Assembly: GCA_005778225.1 (NCBI GenBank) | Contig: SXPC01000125.1 | Span: forward strand, 1 to 48,454 | Length of the DNA: 48,454 nucleotides | Source: Planctomyces sp. | GTDB lineage: Bacteria > Planctomycetota > Planctomycetia > Planctomycetales > Planctomycetaceae | Direction: 5' to 3' | Shown: positions 42,544 to 48,454 of the stretch, one piece after another | Layout of the letters: the number at the start of each line of letters is the position of its first letter | Numbering within the stretch: the stretch's first letter is position 1 | Notes under the pieces: model-generated | Databases searched by the model: none | Seen by the model: only the letters and a program-made list of their open reading frames with translations | What the model was told of the DNA's origin: nothing | Position numbers and translations under genes: made by a program

Positions 42544-42948
42544 ATGTCCAAGATGATTTTCGTCAACCTGCCCGTCAAAGATCTCGCTGCCTCGATGAAA
42601 TTCTTCGAAGCTCTCGGCTGGAAGAATAACCCGCAATTCACCGACGAAACCGCAGCCTGTATGGTCGTCAGCGAGCAGATATTTGTCATGCTGTTGACAC
42701 ATGCCAAGTTCAAGGAGTTCTCTCCGAACCCGATCGCGGATGCTTCGAAGACAACGGAAGTCCTCAACTGTTTCGCCTGTGAAAGCAAAGACGAACTCAA
42801 CGCGACACTCGATCTAGCGCTGAAAGCTGGCGCGAAAGAATTCCGCGGACCCATGGACTATGGCTTCATGTATTCACGCTGCTTCCAGGACCTCGACAGC
42901 CACATCTGGGAGTACGTCTGGATGGACCCAGCTGCGATGCAGGGCTAA
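42544..42948 (+). CDS. VOC-family (glyoxalase/bleomycin-resistance-like) protein
   Basis: 134 aa, AGGAG site 8 bases before the ATG. The VOC fold pattern is visible: MIFVNLPVKDLAASMKFFEALGW (about 4-26), CMVVSEQIFVMLL, and the C-terminal FQDLDSHIWEYVWMD with the metal-site Glu. Members bind a divalent metal and include lyases, dioxygenases and resistance proteins; the reaction cannot be predicted. The gene after it encodes a DoxX-like membrane protein, a pairing common in small stress or detoxification clusters of planctomycetes, though repeat E2 lies between them. Confidence 0.93.
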   Translation: MSKMIFVNLPVKDLAASMKFFEALGWKNNPQFTDETAACMVVSEQIFVMLLTHAKFKEFSPNPIADASKTTEVLNCFACESKDELNATLDLALKAGAKEFRGPMDYGFMYSRCFQDLDSHIWEYVWMDPAAMQG

Positions 42949-42954
42949 GCTCGT

Positions 42955-43080
42955 GTAGGGTCCGATGTGCGGACCGTCAATCGACGTTGAATCCTGATCG
43001 CGGTATATTGCGGTTGAAAACAACAACGTTTGGATCTTCTGACAGTAACGCGAATTAACGGTCCGCACAGCGGACCCTAC
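42955..43080. repeat. Family E inverted repeat, copy E2
   Basis: 126 bp: left arm GTAGGGTCCGATGTGCGGAC, right arm GTCCGCACAGCGGACCCTAC, centre about 80 bp. It starts 7 bp after the VOC gene stop and fills 126 of the 170 bp before the DoxX-like gene. E1 (33429) is related; a lone arm E3 is at 44424. Confidence 0.92.
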
Positions 43081-43118
43081 AGGACTTTGAACCGCATTAA
43101 AATCAGGGGGATAAAACC

Positions 43119-43523
43119 ATGTCGGAAGCCGTCGTTGTCGATTCGAAAAAGCCAGGGAAGGCTGTTTACATCGCGGGCTGGGTGATCACCGGGCTCGTTG
43201 GGCTCGCCCTTCTGGCCAGCGCCGGCATGAAGCTCACGCCCGCCAATGAGGATACGGTGAAAGCATTAGATCACCTCGGACTGACGCCCGCCCACACTCC
43301 GCCCCTTGGCGTCCTGGAAGCAATTTGCGTCGTCATTTATCTCATTCCCCAGACAGCCATCGTCGGTGCAATTCTGCTGACGGGCTACATGGGAGGAGCG
43401 ATCTGCACACACTGGCGAGTCGGTGACCCCTTCTTTGTCCAGATCATCATCGGCGTCCTCGTCTGGCTGGGGATCTACCTGCGAGACAAACGCCTCTGGG
43501 CGCTGATGCCTTTTCGACGTTAG
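43119..43523 (+). CDS. DoxX-like membrane protein
   Basis: 134 aa with a GGGGG site 9 bases before the ATG. Four membrane segments: about 17-37, 62-82, 85-105 and 109-125. It has the DoxX-like pattern GLALLASAGMKL at the first segment, then LGVLEAICVVIYLIPQTAIVGAILLTGYMGGAICTHWRVGD. DoxX proteins are linked to redox and thiol stress membrane complexes in other bacteria; here the role is inferred only. Paired with the VOC gene upstream. Confidence 0.92.
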   Translation: MSEAVVVDSKKPGKAVYIAGWVITGLVGLALLASAGMKLTPANEDTVKALDHLGLTPAHTPPLGVLEAICVVIYLIPQTAIVGAILLTGYMGGAICTHWRVGDPFFVQIIIGVLVWLGIYLRDKRLWALMPFRR

Positions 43524-43579
43524 CAGCCCGTTGAACATCGAACAGACGAAAACGAATGAACCCAAAACCAAAAACAGGT

Positions 43580-43670
43580 TTACCACAGAGGCACGGAGGT
43601 CACGAAGTTTTGAATCAAAAAGTGTCTTCTTTTTCTCTCTTGCTCCGTGTTCTCCGTGACTCTGTGGTGA
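43580..43670. repeat. Family G-type inverted repeat, copy G3
   Basis: Left arm ACCACAGAGGCACGGAGG, right arm CTCCGTGACTCTGTGGT, with centre GTTTTGAATCAAAAAGTGTC. It resembles a widely seen CACAGAG/CACGGAG intergenic repeat. It lies in the 298-bp convergent gap 43524-43821, which holds no gene. A further small dyad GCGATT-CTCAA-AATCGC is at 43734-43750. Confidence 0.85.
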
Positions 43671-43821
43671 ATTCTTTCTCTGTTCGTTTTTTCAGTTCTC
43701 TTTTCGAGCGAAGATTGGCTGCCTGTGCAGATGGCGATTCTCAAAATCGCTATTTAGCTCCGTCTGCAGAGACACACGTGATTGAACGCCTCAGCAACCC
43801 AATACACGACACGAAGTTTGC

Positions 43822-44394
43822 TCAACCCTTCGGTAACAACTCCGTCAATTCTCCAATCAGCCGCCTGGCGATCTTCACCAGCGGCTTGAGTTGCTCTGCA
43901 TCCGGGTTGCAGGCATCGAGAGCTTCGCGGTAATACCAGACGACTTCTTCCGGCGGGGCATTGAAGACCGACCAGGCATCAATGCCGTTGACGAGGTCGA
44001 AGACAATCGACTGCATGTTGTGGATCTTGTCTCCCAGCTTGACCGCGCGAACCTGCCAGTCGGAACTGCGAATCCGCTCCAGATGCATCTGCTTGCGGAG
44101 TTTCCAGGGAATCTTTTCGCCCTGGGCATCCTGCTTGATCTCCGACAGGTGAATCACCCACTCGACGATGTGCACGGGAAACGACTGCCGAAGTTGCTCT
44201 TCGGTGCAGTTGGTATCTTCGAGGACGTCGTGCAAAAGAGCCGCCGCGAGGATGTCGTCTTCATAGCCATTCTGCGCCAGAATCATCGCGACCGACGTCG
44301 GATGAATGATGTAAGGCAGCTGCCCCCCTTTGCGCACCTGCCCCTGATGGTGAAACGCAGCAACGCGAAGAGCATGTTCAAGAAGAAGCGACAT
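43822..44394 (-). CDS. Small HD-domain protein, MESH1/SpoT-hydrolase-like
   Basis: 190 aa consisting of one HD hydrolase domain. The metal-site residues are in place: His31 (YIIHPTSVA), His55-Asp56 (LLHDVLED) with the following Glu59-Asp60, and Asp122 (VKLGDKIHNMQSI with Asn126), matching the SpoT/MESH1 pattern in which the last motif reads DRLHNM. Such single-domain enzymes (small alarmone hydrolases) cleave (p)ppGpp. The N-terminus AFHHQGQVRKGGQLPYIIHP fits the family. The synthetase domain is absent. It stands alone, with repeats on both sides. The exact substrate is inferred. Confidence 0.85.
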   Translation of the reverse strand: MSLLLEHALRVAAFHHQGQVRKGGQLPYIIHPTSVAMILAQNGYEDDILAAALLHDVLEDTNCTEEQLRQSFPVHIVEWVIHLSEIKQDAQGEKIPWKLRKQMHLERIRSSDWQVRAVKLGDKIHNMQSIVFDLVNGIDAWSVFNAPPEEVVWYYREALDACNPDAEQLKPLVKIARRLIGELTELLPKG

Positions 44395-44423
44395 CAGCCA
44401 AACTTATCACGAAGAGACCACAC

Positions 44424-44453
44424 GTAGGGTCCGCTATGTGGACCATCAATACG
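44424..44453. repeat. Family E single arm, copy E3
   Basis: GTAGGGTCCGCTATGTGGAC plus CATCAATACG, similar to the left arms of E1 and E2. No matching right arm is seen before 44612. It is followed by A5, so a truncated copy of one family abuts a complete copy of another. Confidence 0.8.
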
Positions 44454-44515
44454 TCGACTGTAACACATCAACAACCAATCGCGAACAGCACGGACGACTC
44501 TTCTCTTCCTCTCCC

Positions 44516-44598
44516 GTGTGCCACGGCTGTGTCAGCCGTGCCGAGTTCAAGTTGGACATCTAACGAGCAATCACACGGCCGGCACGGCCGTGGCACAC
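44516..44598. repeat. Family A inverted repeat, copy A5
   Basis: 83 bp, arms GTGTGCCACGGCTGTGTCAG and GGCCGGCACGGCCGTGGCAC plus AC. The centre begins CCGAGTTCAAGTTGG, as in A1 (one base shorter). It lies in the spacer between the ABC exporter stop (44613) and the HD gene start (44394), both minus strand. Confidence 0.92.
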
Positions 44599-44612
44599 CT
44601 CGGAGATTGAAA

Positions 44613-46631
44613 TTACGTCGTCCCCACAAGAGCAGGTGCGGTCTTCGCGACCTGATGCCGGAACGCATTGAACCGCATGTACTCCCAGTGGCAATACAAC
44701 GGGCTTTTCTGCAGCAGGTCGGGGTGTTTGCCCTGAGCTTCCACATGTCCCTGAGTCAGGAAGATCACGTTTTCGCAGCGCTTGAGGGTCGACAGACGGG
44801 AGGGAAGAATGATCACGGTTCGTCCCTTGAACAGACGCTGGTAGGCATCATCAATCAGCGACTTGACCTGCTCATCAAGACGAACTTCCGGCTCTTCGAT
44901 AATAAGTAGCGCCGGCTTACGGAGAGCAGCACGGGCTAAGGAAAGTCGGAACAATTGGCCCGCGTCGAGTTTCTCGCCGAGTTCGCCGATGGGGGTCTCA
45001 TAGCCGAAGGGGAGCTTCGTGATGAAGTTGTGAGCATGCGCCAGCTTGGCGGCTTCGGCGGCTTCGTTGAGTGTGATCTTCTCCTGTCCGCAGGTCAGGT
45101 TCTCGAGGACCGATCCGGAGAACGCGGCATCTTTCCCACTGACGTAGACACACTCCGCCCGCAGGGACTCCAGCGTCACCCAGGCAATGTCTTCGTTGTC
45201 GAACAGAATGCGTCCTTCCGTCGGCTCGATGAATCGAGGCAGCAGCGAGAGCAAGGCTTTGGCTTCAATCGGATCAGTCGAAACGACGGCGGTTGTCTGC
45301 CCGGCCTTGATCGTCAACGTCAGGGCATTGAGTAAGCGACGATCGCGATCTGTCGGGTGCTGATAAGTGACGTTCTCTAGCGCGATGTTACGAGACAGCG
45401 GATCGAGGAATTTCGCTCCGACCGCCTGGCTGACTTCGGGGATCAGTCCCAGGAACGACTGCAGGTGAACCGCGTATTTCTGCATCTCACGATAGCGGGT
45501 ATAGGTCGCAGCGAGTTCTTCCCATGGTCGGAACATGGCGGCGAAAATCAGCAGGAAGGTGATCCCGGTCGCAATCGGCATCGCCTGAGGATGGTCTTCC
45601 GCGAGGAGAACTTTTGCTCCCATCAGGAAGAGGACCATCGTGACGCACAGCAGTCCCACCGCGCGGGTCATCCACAGCGAGAAACTTTCGCCGAGTTGTT
45701 GCTTGATAGATGAGCGTTCGTGATCGGTCAGTTGCTTCTGGAAGCGTTCGGTTTCGAAGTCTTCCATGCCATAGCCTTTGACCAGCCGGCTTTTCTTCAG
45801 GCCTTCAGCGAACTGATTCATCTGGCGGTCTGCTTCGTGAATCGCGATGACTTTCTGGCGCTCGGTCCGTCGGATCTCGCGTTGAATGATCCACCAGCAG
45901 CCAAGCAGCGGGACGATCGATTGAACAGCCAGTCGCCAGTTGATGAGCAGCGCGAGCGTGAACAACACGACGAGGCTGATCGGATGACGTCCCCACGCCA
46001 TCAGCGATTGTGCTATGCCGGCTTTGAGTTCATCGAGTTCCTTGGTGAAGAGATTGACGGCATGGTTTTCCACATCGCCCGTCAGGTCCGATTGTCCCAG
46101 ACGCAAGGCTTGTCGATGCAATGTTCGTCGCCAGTTGTTGATCAGCTGAAAGGCGACGCGATACGCCACCATCCGCCCGCGGGCATGCAGCATCCCGCGC
46201 AGAATCCCCGCCAGCGCCATCGTGACAGCCAGGGCGAATAACGCTTGCGTGTTATTTCTCAGAGGAGCCACGTTCTGGTACAGCCACTGGAATAGCGGCC
46301 CCCAGGGCTTGTCGCGGGCAATCCAGACGGCAGGGAGAATTCCGGTTTCGACGAATTCTTTCTCGCCCGGTTCAGCATCGGCATTCTTCAGGTTGGCTTC
46401 ATCGAGACCGATATTCTCAGGCTGCGCGATGACGCTCAGACGCTGCAGATTTGAGTTCGTGACGGAAAGACGTCCCTGATGATGCAGCAAGTCCACAATC
46501 AGGTAAAAGCATCCCAGCTGGACAATCAGCAGGGCGGCACTCAGCACCCCTCCCAGGACGATCTGCCAGGCATTCGTCTTGTACCAGGAGTTGAGGGGGT
46601 AAATACGTCGGTAAGCATCGAGGGTCATCAT
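44613..46631 (-). CDS. ABC exporter-like protein with degenerate ATPase domain
   Basis: 672 aa, membrane domain then nucleotide-binding-like domain in one chain. Six membrane segments lie within about residues 25-370, with the exporter pattern ...WRRTLHRQALRLG...NHAVNLFTKELDELK...LINWRLAV. The ATPase-like domain (about 410-660) keeps the ABC fold pattern but its motifs are eroded: Walker A reads AVVSTDPIEAKALL in place of GxxGxGKS/T, the Q-loop Gln is missing (VSGKDAAFSG), the signature is LDAGQ in place of LSGGQ, Walker B is LLIIEEPE (Asp to Glu), and the H-loop reads ILPSRLST (His to Ser). Hydrolysis therefore looks unlikely in this subunit unless paired with an active partner. No frameshift or stop is seen. 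Confidence 0.9.
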   Translation of the reverse strand: MMTLDAYRRIYPLNSWYKTNAWQIVLGGVLSAALLIVQLGCFYLIVDLLHHQGRLSVTNSNLQRLSVIAQPENIGLDEANLKNADAEPGEKEFVETGILPAVWIARDKPWGPLFQWLYQNVAPLRNNTQALFALAVTMALAGILRGMLHARGRMVAYRVAFQLINNWRRTLHRQALRLGQSDLTGDVENHAVNLFTKELDELKAGIAQSLMAWGRHPISLVVLFTLALLINWRLAVQSIVPLLGCWWIIQREIRRTERQKVIAIHEADRQMNQFAEGLKKSRLVKGYGMEDFETERFQKQLTDHERSSIKQQLGESFSLWMTRAVGLLCVTMVLFLMGAKVLLAEDHPQAMPIATGITFLLIFAAMFRPWEELAATYTRYREMQKYAVHLQSFLGLIPEVSQAVGAKFLDPLSRNIALENVTYQHPTDRDRRLLNALTLTIKAGQTTAVVSTDPIEAKALLSLLPRFIEPTEGRILFDNEDIAWVTLESLRAECVYVSGKDAAFSGSVLENLTCGQEKITLNEAAEAAKLAHAHNFITKLPFGYETPIGELGEKLDAGQLFRLSLARAALRKPALLIIEEPEVRLDEQVKSLIDDAYQRLFKGRTVIILPSRLSTLKRCENVIFLTQGHVEAQGKHPDLLQKSPLYCHWEYMRFNAFRHQVAKTAPALVGTT

Positions 46632-46791
46632 GGTGTGGGCTTCTTACGAGATCTCGCGAGACTGAGAATCGTCGCTCCATCAAATCAGACAGGAAATCCC
46701 ATCATATCAATCATGGCTGTGTCAAAGAGTATTGGCTATATCTTTTCTGCGAAATGCCCGCCATTTCCCCAAGCAGAGCGCACAGTTCTAA

Positions 46792-46818
46792 CCTGATATG
46801 CGATTCTTTCGCATCAGG
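46792..46818. other. Stem-loop CCTGATATGCGA / TCGCATCAGG
   Basis: An 11-bp stem with one bulged base and a 4-base loop, between the ABC exporter start (46631) and the FtsQ-like stop (46891), both minus strand. No clear T-tract follows on the minus strand, so terminator function is uncertain. Confidence 0.4.
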
Positions 46819-46890
46819 AGGGTCGCGATACCCATGAGGACCTTACAAATTGCCCCGCTCCTGCCTCATGACCCAAACCTCATGACTGAA

Positions 46891-47865
46891 TCAGTAAGGC
46901 TCTTTCCCACCCGAGAGTCGCTTTTCTTTCTCGCGAGAAATCGGCTGGTATGTGATTTCCTGCCAGCCACGCAGGTCGACTTCCAGCGGTTGGGGGTAAC
47001 CAGAGGGGCTGCCGAAGTCTTTGACGAAGTGAGCCAGTCGTTTCAGTTTATTGTCTGCTGATGGTTCTTTGGGATGCTCATAGCCCGGTCCAAGGCCCCA
47101 CAAAAACTGTGTTCCGCCTTCTGCGATGAGGGCATAGTTGACATCACTGTTAGGCGAGGTCGAAGCCTGTGGGCGGTACAACGTGATTGATTTCAGACGG
47201 AATTCTTTCCACGCGGTTGGCTGTTCCGAGCCCGGCAGTTTTTTGCCAAGAATCTGGGCCAGTTTCGCAGCCCCCTTGATGGCAGGATCGCCCCAGAAGA
47301 TCCCGGCAGGACCTTGCGGCAATGATTCAGGATTTAGCACCACGGGAAACTTCTGCACGTCGTTTTGGGAGAAGTCCGATGGTGGGAGCAGGATTCCGTC
47401 TTCGTCAACAGGGTAATAGCCGGTCTTAATCTGGATCATCACGACTGGCTGTCGCACTTCGACATCAATATGCACCTGATGCGGGTAGACGACCGAGACT
47501 TTCTTGACGGACTTCACCCAAGGCAAAGCCGCCAGTTTCTCCCCGATCTCCTGCGTCAGCTTCGGATCCGCGACCGAGAGTTTTTTATCGCCGAGCAGAT
47601 TCGCAGCGGTCCGGTCAGCCCAGCCTTCGGGCAAGGTATCAGGCAGGTTTTTCCAGACGATGGACGTTTCATCCACCTGAAACTGCGGGCTATTGATCAT
47701 GCGCGACTGCATCTTCCGCAGCGTCATGTAACCCAAAGGAGCAAAGCAGATCATCGCCATCCAGAACAGCACGATCGGCCGAAACAGCGCATCGCGCCAC
47801 GACCCAGCCGGTTCTTCCGGCTCAGCTGCAGGAGGCGTCGATTTCTTTTTCGAAGCACGTGCCAT
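46891..47865 (-). CDS. FtsQ/DivIB-like POTRA membrane protein
   Basis: 324 aa. Charged cytoplasmic N-terminus (ARASKKKSTPPAAEPEEP), one membrane span at about residues 29-50, then a large periplasmic part. The region around 108-160 has the POTRA/FtsQ pattern LAALPWVKSVKKVSVVYP..V.I.V..R.PV....IKTGYYPVDEDGILLP, closely parallel to FtsQ (PW...A.V.R..P..L.I.V.E..PVA...G..LVD..G). FtsQ links divisome proteins in bacteria that divide with FtsZ. Planctomycetes as a group are known to lack ftsZ, so this may act in another envelope process. It is neighbour to the ABC exporter gene (259-bp gap). The family call is moderate. Confidence 0.7.
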   Translation of the reverse strand: MARASKKKSTPPAAEPEEPAGSWRDALFRPIVLFWMAMICFAPLGYMTLRKMQSRMINSPQFQVDETSIVWKNLPDTLPEGWADRTAANLLGDKKLSVADPKLTQEIGEKLAALPWVKSVKKVSVVYPHQVHIDVEVRQPVVMIQIKTGYYPVDEDGILLPPSDFSQNDVQKFPVVLNPESLPQGPAGIFWGDPAIKGAAKLAQILGKKLPGSEQPTAWKEFRLKSITLYRPQASTSPNSDVNYALIAEGGTQFLWGLGPGYEHPKEPSADNKLKRLAHFVKDFGSPSGYPQPLEVDLRGWQEITYQPISREKEKRLSGGKEPY

Positions 47866-48020
47866 GGACGATTGGAGAGACCGATGAGAGGAACAAGCTC
47901 AAATGACGTCCATGTCACAACAGCATTTCACGGCGCATATCCGCGCCCACATCCACCATCGTCTGGTTTCCCTCCGCTGGTCCACAAAACCTCTCAAGTT
48001 CCGGTCAGGTGAAATGGGCA

Positions 48021-48147
48021 GCCCGGGTTGTCCCAACCCGGGCGTGACGCTTCGGCACGAGAGAATCCCGGATTGGACGTCCAATGCGCGCTCGACCGTG
48101 TTTCTAGCGGCTCCGCCGTCGGGGTTGGGACAACCCCGACTACCCGG
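48021..48147. repeat. Family F inverted repeat, copy F1
   Basis: 127 bp: left arm GCCCGGGTTGTCCCAACCCG plus GGC (itself a hairpin), right arm GTCGGGGTTGGGACAACCCC plus GAC (also a hairpin), centre about 80 bp. It lies in the 396-bp divergent gap 47866-48261 between the FtsQ-like gene and purH; the remainder of the gap holds the purH promoter. Confidence 0.88.
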
Positions 48148-48196
48148 TACATATTTGTTCGACGAATTCGGAATGACGTCCCTTTAACCTGCTGCG

Positions 48197-48225
48197 TTGA
48201 AGCTCACCATTCCCCGCGTTACGAT
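48197..48225 (+). promoter_or_regulatory. Candidate sigma70-type promoter of purH
   Basis: TTGAAG (48197-48202), 17-bp spacer, TACGAT (48220-48225), four of six matches in each box with ideal spacing. Transcription would begin near 48232, about 30 bases before the purH start codon. Confidence 0.55.
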
Positions 48226-48261
48226 GGCCTTTTGGCTGGATTGCAACTAAGGAATACGCTC

Positions 48262-48454
48262 ATGACTCGTCGCGCTTTGATTTCTGTGTCTGATAAAACC
48301 GGCCTGGCCGAATTTGCGCAAGGCCTTGCTGCTCTGGGCTTTGAGATTCTTTCGACTGGTGGCACCAGCAAGTTCCTCAAAAACGCGGGCCTGAACGTCA
48401 TTGACGTTTCGGACTACACCGGCTTTCCCGAAATCATGGACGGTCGTGTCAAAA
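48262..48454 (+). CDS. purH: Bifunctional purine biosynthesis protein PurH (5' part only)
   Basis: First 64 codons, cut by the window end. An AAGGAA site lies 8 bases before the ATG. The sequence has the IMP cyclohydrolase (MGS-like) N-terminal pattern: [20 protein letters not shown], then [33 protein letters not shown], the last being the conserved segment that continues into KTLHP. The full enzyme (about 520 aa) performs the last two steps of IMP synthesis. It is the start of a plus-strand unit divergent from the FtsQ-like gene. The gene is partial here only because the window stops. Confidence 0.96.
   Translation, partial: MTRRALISVSDKTGLAEFAQGLAALGFEILSTGGTSKFLKNAGLNVIDVSDYTGFPEIMDGRVK

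Noticed and set aside
44613-46631. Pseudogene of an ABC exporter
   Set aside because: No stop or frameshift in 672 codons and ordinary codon pattern; the catalytic motifs are altered without loss of the frame, so a functional non-ATPase is preferred.

Overview
The window looks like a chromosomal segment of a planctomycete (Planctomycetota, most likely family Planctomycetaceae). This rests on three things: a run of genes typical of that phylum (Pro/Ala-rich DUF11-repeat envelope proteins, Cys-rich lipoproteins, PQQ-propeller lipoproteins, a bacterial myo-inositol-phosphate synthase, isolated MoxR); frequent absence of a clear Shine-Dalgarno site; and a very high density of intergenic inverted repeats. 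No 16S, tRNA or other phylogenetic marker is present, so the genus is not claimed.

Layout. 1-2000: a terminator, an unrecognised gene and a TPR lipoprotein. 2200-3260 (minus): two small paralogous single-pass membrane proteins. 3570-5790: aspS with a good sigma70-like promoter, then a small membrane protein. 5790-8890 (minus): recO, a BamD-like TPR lipoprotein and lptE, whose two spacers are almost entirely filled by inverted repeats. 9275-12165: a 944-residue DUF11-repeat protein with its terminator. 12189-15310 (minus): a CaCA antiporter, a small unknown protein and an ExeA-like ATPase. 15500-20900: flagellar rod/ring cluster flgF-flgG-flgA-flgH-flgI-flgJ (distal rod, L-ring, P-ring and P-ring chaperone). 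21086-24250 (minus): a secreted toroid-like protein and a GT-C-like membrane protein. 24800-26760: a Tyr-rich secreted peptide, a ParE/RelE-type toxin-antitoxin pair and an orphan MoxR ATPase. 27054-33432 (plus): BamB-like propeller lipoprotein, DUF167, hemW, a phosphosugar mutase and inositol-3-phosphate synthase. 33557-36412 (minus): small unknown protein, HAD phosphatase, DUF1801 and a Xer recombinase. 36773-40940 (plus): solitary DsbD-alpha domain, pyruvate kinase and a Cys-rich lipoprotein. 40983-48454: alpha/beta esterase, VOC and DoxX-like pair, small alarmone-hydrolase-like HD protein, an ABC exporter whose ATPase motifs are degenerate, an FtsQ-like POTRA protein, and the start of purH.

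Functional themes are outer-envelope biogenesis (lptE, BamD-like, BamB-like, FtsQ-like), the flagellar rings that pass through that envelope, and central metabolism (pyk, phosphosugar mutase, inositol synthesis, purH).

The most notable non-coding signal is a set of at least seven unrelated sequence families (labelled A-G here) that share one architecture. Each has two hairpin-capable arms in inverted orientation around a short centre, is about 75-160 bp long, and lies between genes. There are about 15 copies in 48 kb. Some fill a whole spacer, and two donate a start codon or a stop codon to the neighbouring gene. The most notable coding signal is the ABC exporter with Walker A, Q-loop, signature and H-loop all eroded in an otherwise intact 672-codon frame.
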